Positions 41,395 to 43,700 of a stretch of 43,700 bases of DNA are shown here, one piece after another. Source of the DNA: an uncultured Flavobacteriales bacterium (GTDB lineage: Bacteria > Bacteroidota > Bacteroidia > Flavobacteriales > BACL11); assembly GCA_905478765.1 (NCBI GenBank), contig CAJQJY010000017.1, positions 1 to 43,700 on the forward strand, in the 5' to 3' direction. Position 1 is the first letter of the stretch. Every line of letters begins with the position of its first letter. The position numbers were made by a program, and so were the translations under genes. Below the pieces are notes generated by a model. That model was not told the origin of the DNA, did no database searches, and saw only the letters and a program-made list of their open reading frames with translations.

Positions 41395-43700
41395 TATTTT
41401 TCTATTTTATTTTGTCTCATTTGTATTTTTGTAAACGGCTCAACATCCATCTTAGTAGGTGGTGTTTCTCCTCCAATCCATAACCACCATCTTACACGCC
41501 TTAAGTCATTAAAATACATAATTAAAGAAGGGAAATAGAGTAGAAGTAGTATTGTTCCAAATAAGACGCCAAATGCTACTGATATTGCCATTGGAATTAG
41601 GAACTGTGCTTGAAAACTTCTTTCTAATATTAGTGGAAACAACCCGACGAAGGTTGTTATGGTTGTAAGTATTATTGGTCTGAATCTACTTGTTCCTGCT
41701 GATATTGCAGCCTTTTCTATTGCCATTCCCTTTTTTAAATTTCTATTATATTTGTCAAGCATTACTACAGCGTCATTAACTAATATTCCTATTAGAGCAA
41801 TTACTCCCCAAACGCTTAAAGTTGAAAATGGTCTCCCCATTATACCATGACCTAGAATCGCTGAGAACACACCAATAGGAATAACCATTAAGATTAATCT
41901 TGCTTGATAGAATGATTTAAAGTTTAGTGATATGGTAAGTATAATGAGTATTAAGCTTAATAAAAATGCAATTCCTAATCTTCTTCCACTATCAGCAGCT
42001 TCTTCAGCTTGCCCCATTATTTTATACGTCACTAGGGGAAATTCATTTTTCATAATGTTTAAATATTCTCGTTCAATTTTTTCATTCACATCTGCTGAGA
42101 ATTCTGAATTGTAGAGATTAGCATCAACACGTATTTCTTTAGTTCCATTTATATGATTTATTTTAACTTTCCCTCTTTTAAATTGATAACTTGCAAGCTC
42201 TTCAAGGGGATACATTTCTCCACTAATAGTCTTTATTTTTACTTTGTCAAGATCATCAATACTATTCCTATTTTTTTCTGGATATCTTAGCCATATTTTC
42301 ACTTCGTCTCTTCCAATAATAAGACGCTGTACTTCTTCTCCAAAGAAACCTTGTCGTATTTGTTTCATAATATTAGCTTGGTTTAATCCAAGTGCATACG
42401 CTTTTTCTTTAAGTTTGATATGAATTTCTCGACTCCCAACTCCTGCATTGTCCATGACTTCTTTTACCATGTTGATTGAGTTAATTCTTTCTTTTAACCA
42501 TTTTGCAGCATTATTCAATTCTTTATCATTGTTAGATTGTAATGATATAGAGACAGCTTTTCCAAATTGTTGAAATCCTCCAACTGATATCTTTTCCATC
42601 ATGGCAATAGAGTCTGGATCTATTCTTTTTTGCAGTTCATTTGATATTTCTATTGTTGAAATTAAGTCATTTTCTTTAATTGCTAGTCGTAATCCTCCTG
42701 CGTGAGATCCTGACACTCCTAGATCTTCAGTAAAGCCAATATTTAAAGATACGTCAGTAAATATTGAATCATTAAATCTTTCTATTAACTCATGATGATA
42801 ATCCTTGATTATAGAATCAACGTACAATAGAAAGTTTTCAGTTCTAAATTCCCGTTCACCAGGTTTATAGCAAAACTCAATCTTTACCTCATTGAAAGGA
42901 ACAGATGGGAAGAAAGTGTACCTAATTAGCCCAGATGCACTCATGCCTATTACGATAATAATTAGTAAGACTGGAGTCCAAACATGTTTGCGATAGTTTT
43001 TAATGAATTTTGTATTTAACTTAGTGTAGGCATCTCTCATCCTGATGACTCTTTCCTCTACTTTTTCTTTAATTTTGCTAAAATATGATGTAGTATCTTT
43101 TTCTAGTACTGATTTAGATGATAAGTGAGCTGGAAGTATTAAAAATGCTTCAATTAATGAAAATAGAAGCGCTGCAATGACACTAAAAGCCATCTCTTGC
43201 ATCATTTCCATTTGTCCGCCTACAAAGAGTAATGCGGAGAAGGCAAATACAGTGGTAATAACTGATGTGAAAACAGGAGTTATCACTTCCATTGTTCCAT
43301 CCAGAGCAGATTGCATTGGAGATTTACCTTTTTCAAAATGAGCATATATATTCTCTGCAATTACTATGCCATCATCCACTAAGATACCTACAACTAATAT
43401 CATTCCAAATAATGATATCATATTTATAGTCATTCCATAGAATATTCCAATAGCAATCATTCCAACAAATGAGAAAGGTATCCCAAAAGCTACCCATATT
43501 GATAATCTAAATGAAAGAAAGAATCCTAGAATAATTAATACTAATAATAATCCTAATATTAGATTTTCACTTAGAGTTGCTATTCTTTGATCTAGCATGT
43601 CTGCAAATTGAAATAATGTAATTATCTTATATTCTGGATTTTCTTTATTGAAGTTGGAAATATATTTTTGTACTGATTTAGCAATCTCTTTAATATCTTC
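41394..43700 (-). CDS. RND-family efflux transporter permease (N-terminus outside window)
   Basis: The last 768 residues of a proton-driven inner membrane pump; the frame is open through the window edge at 43700. The apparent ATG at 43598 is internal. Visible parts include helices 2-6 with the proton-relay region VVGILVDDGIVIAENIYAHFEKGK, the second large periplasmic loop, and the second helix bundle with GVIALIGILVNDAVVMLDKYNRN and the closing LILLLYFPSLIMYF. A cytoplasmic tail of about 45 residues ends the protein. It resembles multidrug (HAE) rather than heavy-metal types, but the substrate is uncertain. The membrane fusion partner is expected beyond the window. Confidence 0.93.
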   Translation of the reverse strand, partial: EDIKEIAKSVQKYISNFNKENPEYKIITLFQFADMLDQRIATLSENLILGLLLVLIILGFFLSFRLSIWVAFGIPFSFVGMIAIGIFYGMTINMISLFGMILVVGILVDDGIVIAENIYAHFEKGKSPMQSALDGTMEVITPVFTSVITTVFAFSALLFVGGQMEMMQEMAFSVIAALLFSLIEAFLILPAHLSSKSVLEKDTTSYFSKIKEKVEERVIRMRDAYTKLNTKFIKNYRKHVWTPVLLIIIVIGMSASGLIRYTFFPSVPFNEVKIEFCYKPGEREFRTENFLLYVDSIIKDYHHELIERFNDSIFTDVSLNIGFTEDLGVSGSHAGGLRLAIKENDLISTIEISNELQKRIDPDSIAMMEKISVGGFQQFGKAVSISLQSNNDKELNNAAKWLKERINSINMVKEVMDNAGVGSREIHIKLKEKAYALGLNQANIMKQIRQGFFGEEVQRLIIGRDEVKIWLRYPEKNRNSIDDLDKVKIKTISGEMYPLEELASYQFKRGKVKINHINGTKEIRVDANLYNSEFSADVNEKIEREYLNIMKNEFPLVTYKIMGQAEEAADSGRRLGIAFLLSLILIILTISLNFKSFYQARLILMVIPIGVFSAILGHGIMGRPFSTLSVWGVIALIGILVNDAVVMLDKYNRNLKKGMAIEKAAISAGTSRFRPIILTTITTFVGLFPLILERSFQAQFLIPMAISVAFGVLFGTILLLLYFPSLIMYFNDLRRVRWWLWIGGETPPTKMDVEPFTKIQMRQNKIEK

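Noticed and set aside
43598-43598. Start codon for the RND pump at 43598
   Set aside because: The frame stays open to the window edge with fitting sequence (E-D-I-K-E-I-A-K, then Q-F-A-D before this Met), so the Met is internal and the gene is cut by the window.
1-43700. CRISPR arrays, prophage, insertion sequences, integrases, tRNA genes
   Set aside because: No regularly spaced direct repeats, transposase or integrase motifs, or tRNA cloverleafs other than the tmRNA ends were seen.

Overview
The window looks like ordinary chromosome from an AT-rich member of the Bacteroidota, most likely a marine Flavobacteriia-type organism. The signs are: type IX secretion (T9SS) parts porT and porX; T9SS sorting tails on secreted proteins; a fused lpxC-fabZ gene; a short (287 aa) primary sigma factor; -7 promoter boxes of the TAnnTTTG type; a tmRNA tag of the GENNYALAA type; and almost no Shine-Dalgarno sequences. 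No phage, insertion sequence, CRISPR array, plasmid gene or tRNA was seen.

Layout. 1-3342: the tail of a T9SS-secreted protein, a secreted cytochrome c/copper-monooxygenase-like protein, tmRNA (minus) and a LYS1/alanine-dehydrogenase-like enzyme. 3339-9459 (minus): rpe, rpoD, pnp, rpsO, accD and fbaA, i.e. central carbon flow, transcription, RNA decay, ribosome and fatty-acid start. 9571-14310: a SpoU RNA methyltransferase (plus), then the minus operon aspC-rfaE1-ubiE-porT plus a small zinc-ribbon membrane protein. 14420-14758: a secreted six-repeat DUF6150-like protein. 14793-25037 (minus): eleven tightly packed genes in the order HD hydrolase, lpxD, lpxC/fabZ, lpxA, efp, serC, serA, DUF1015, yggS, ridA, meaB. 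They combine lipid A synthesis, translation, serine synthesis and PLP/enamine housekeeping.

25091-28716 (plus): porX, tsaE, ald and a DUF4258-like gene. 28713-31084 (minus): proline dehydrogenase, a catechol-type O-methyltransferase and a cysteine/lysine-rich secreted protein. 31138-35025 (minus): rsfS, ftsH, DUF2007, cdsA and psd, i.e. ribosome silencing, membrane proteolysis and phospholipid synthesis. 35097-39162: birA, then SRPBCC and pyrE (minus), then a NUDIX hydrolase and an LtaS/sulfatase-type membrane enzyme (plus). 39159-43700 (minus): a glycosyltransferase-like protein, a TolC-type channel and an RND pump cut by the window edge.

No clearly new multi-gene system is visible. The observations most worth checking are: (i) two divergent intergenic regions carrying the same promoter/leader module; (ii) three genes whose -7 box lies exactly four bases before the start codon, which suggests leaderless mRNAs; (iii) DUF1015 embedded in a serine/PLP gene cluster; (iv) four convergent gene pairs that overlap through the same shared stop; (v) a symmetrical six-repeat DUF6150 protein; and (vi) a secreted Cys/Lys/Ser-rich protein of unknown role.
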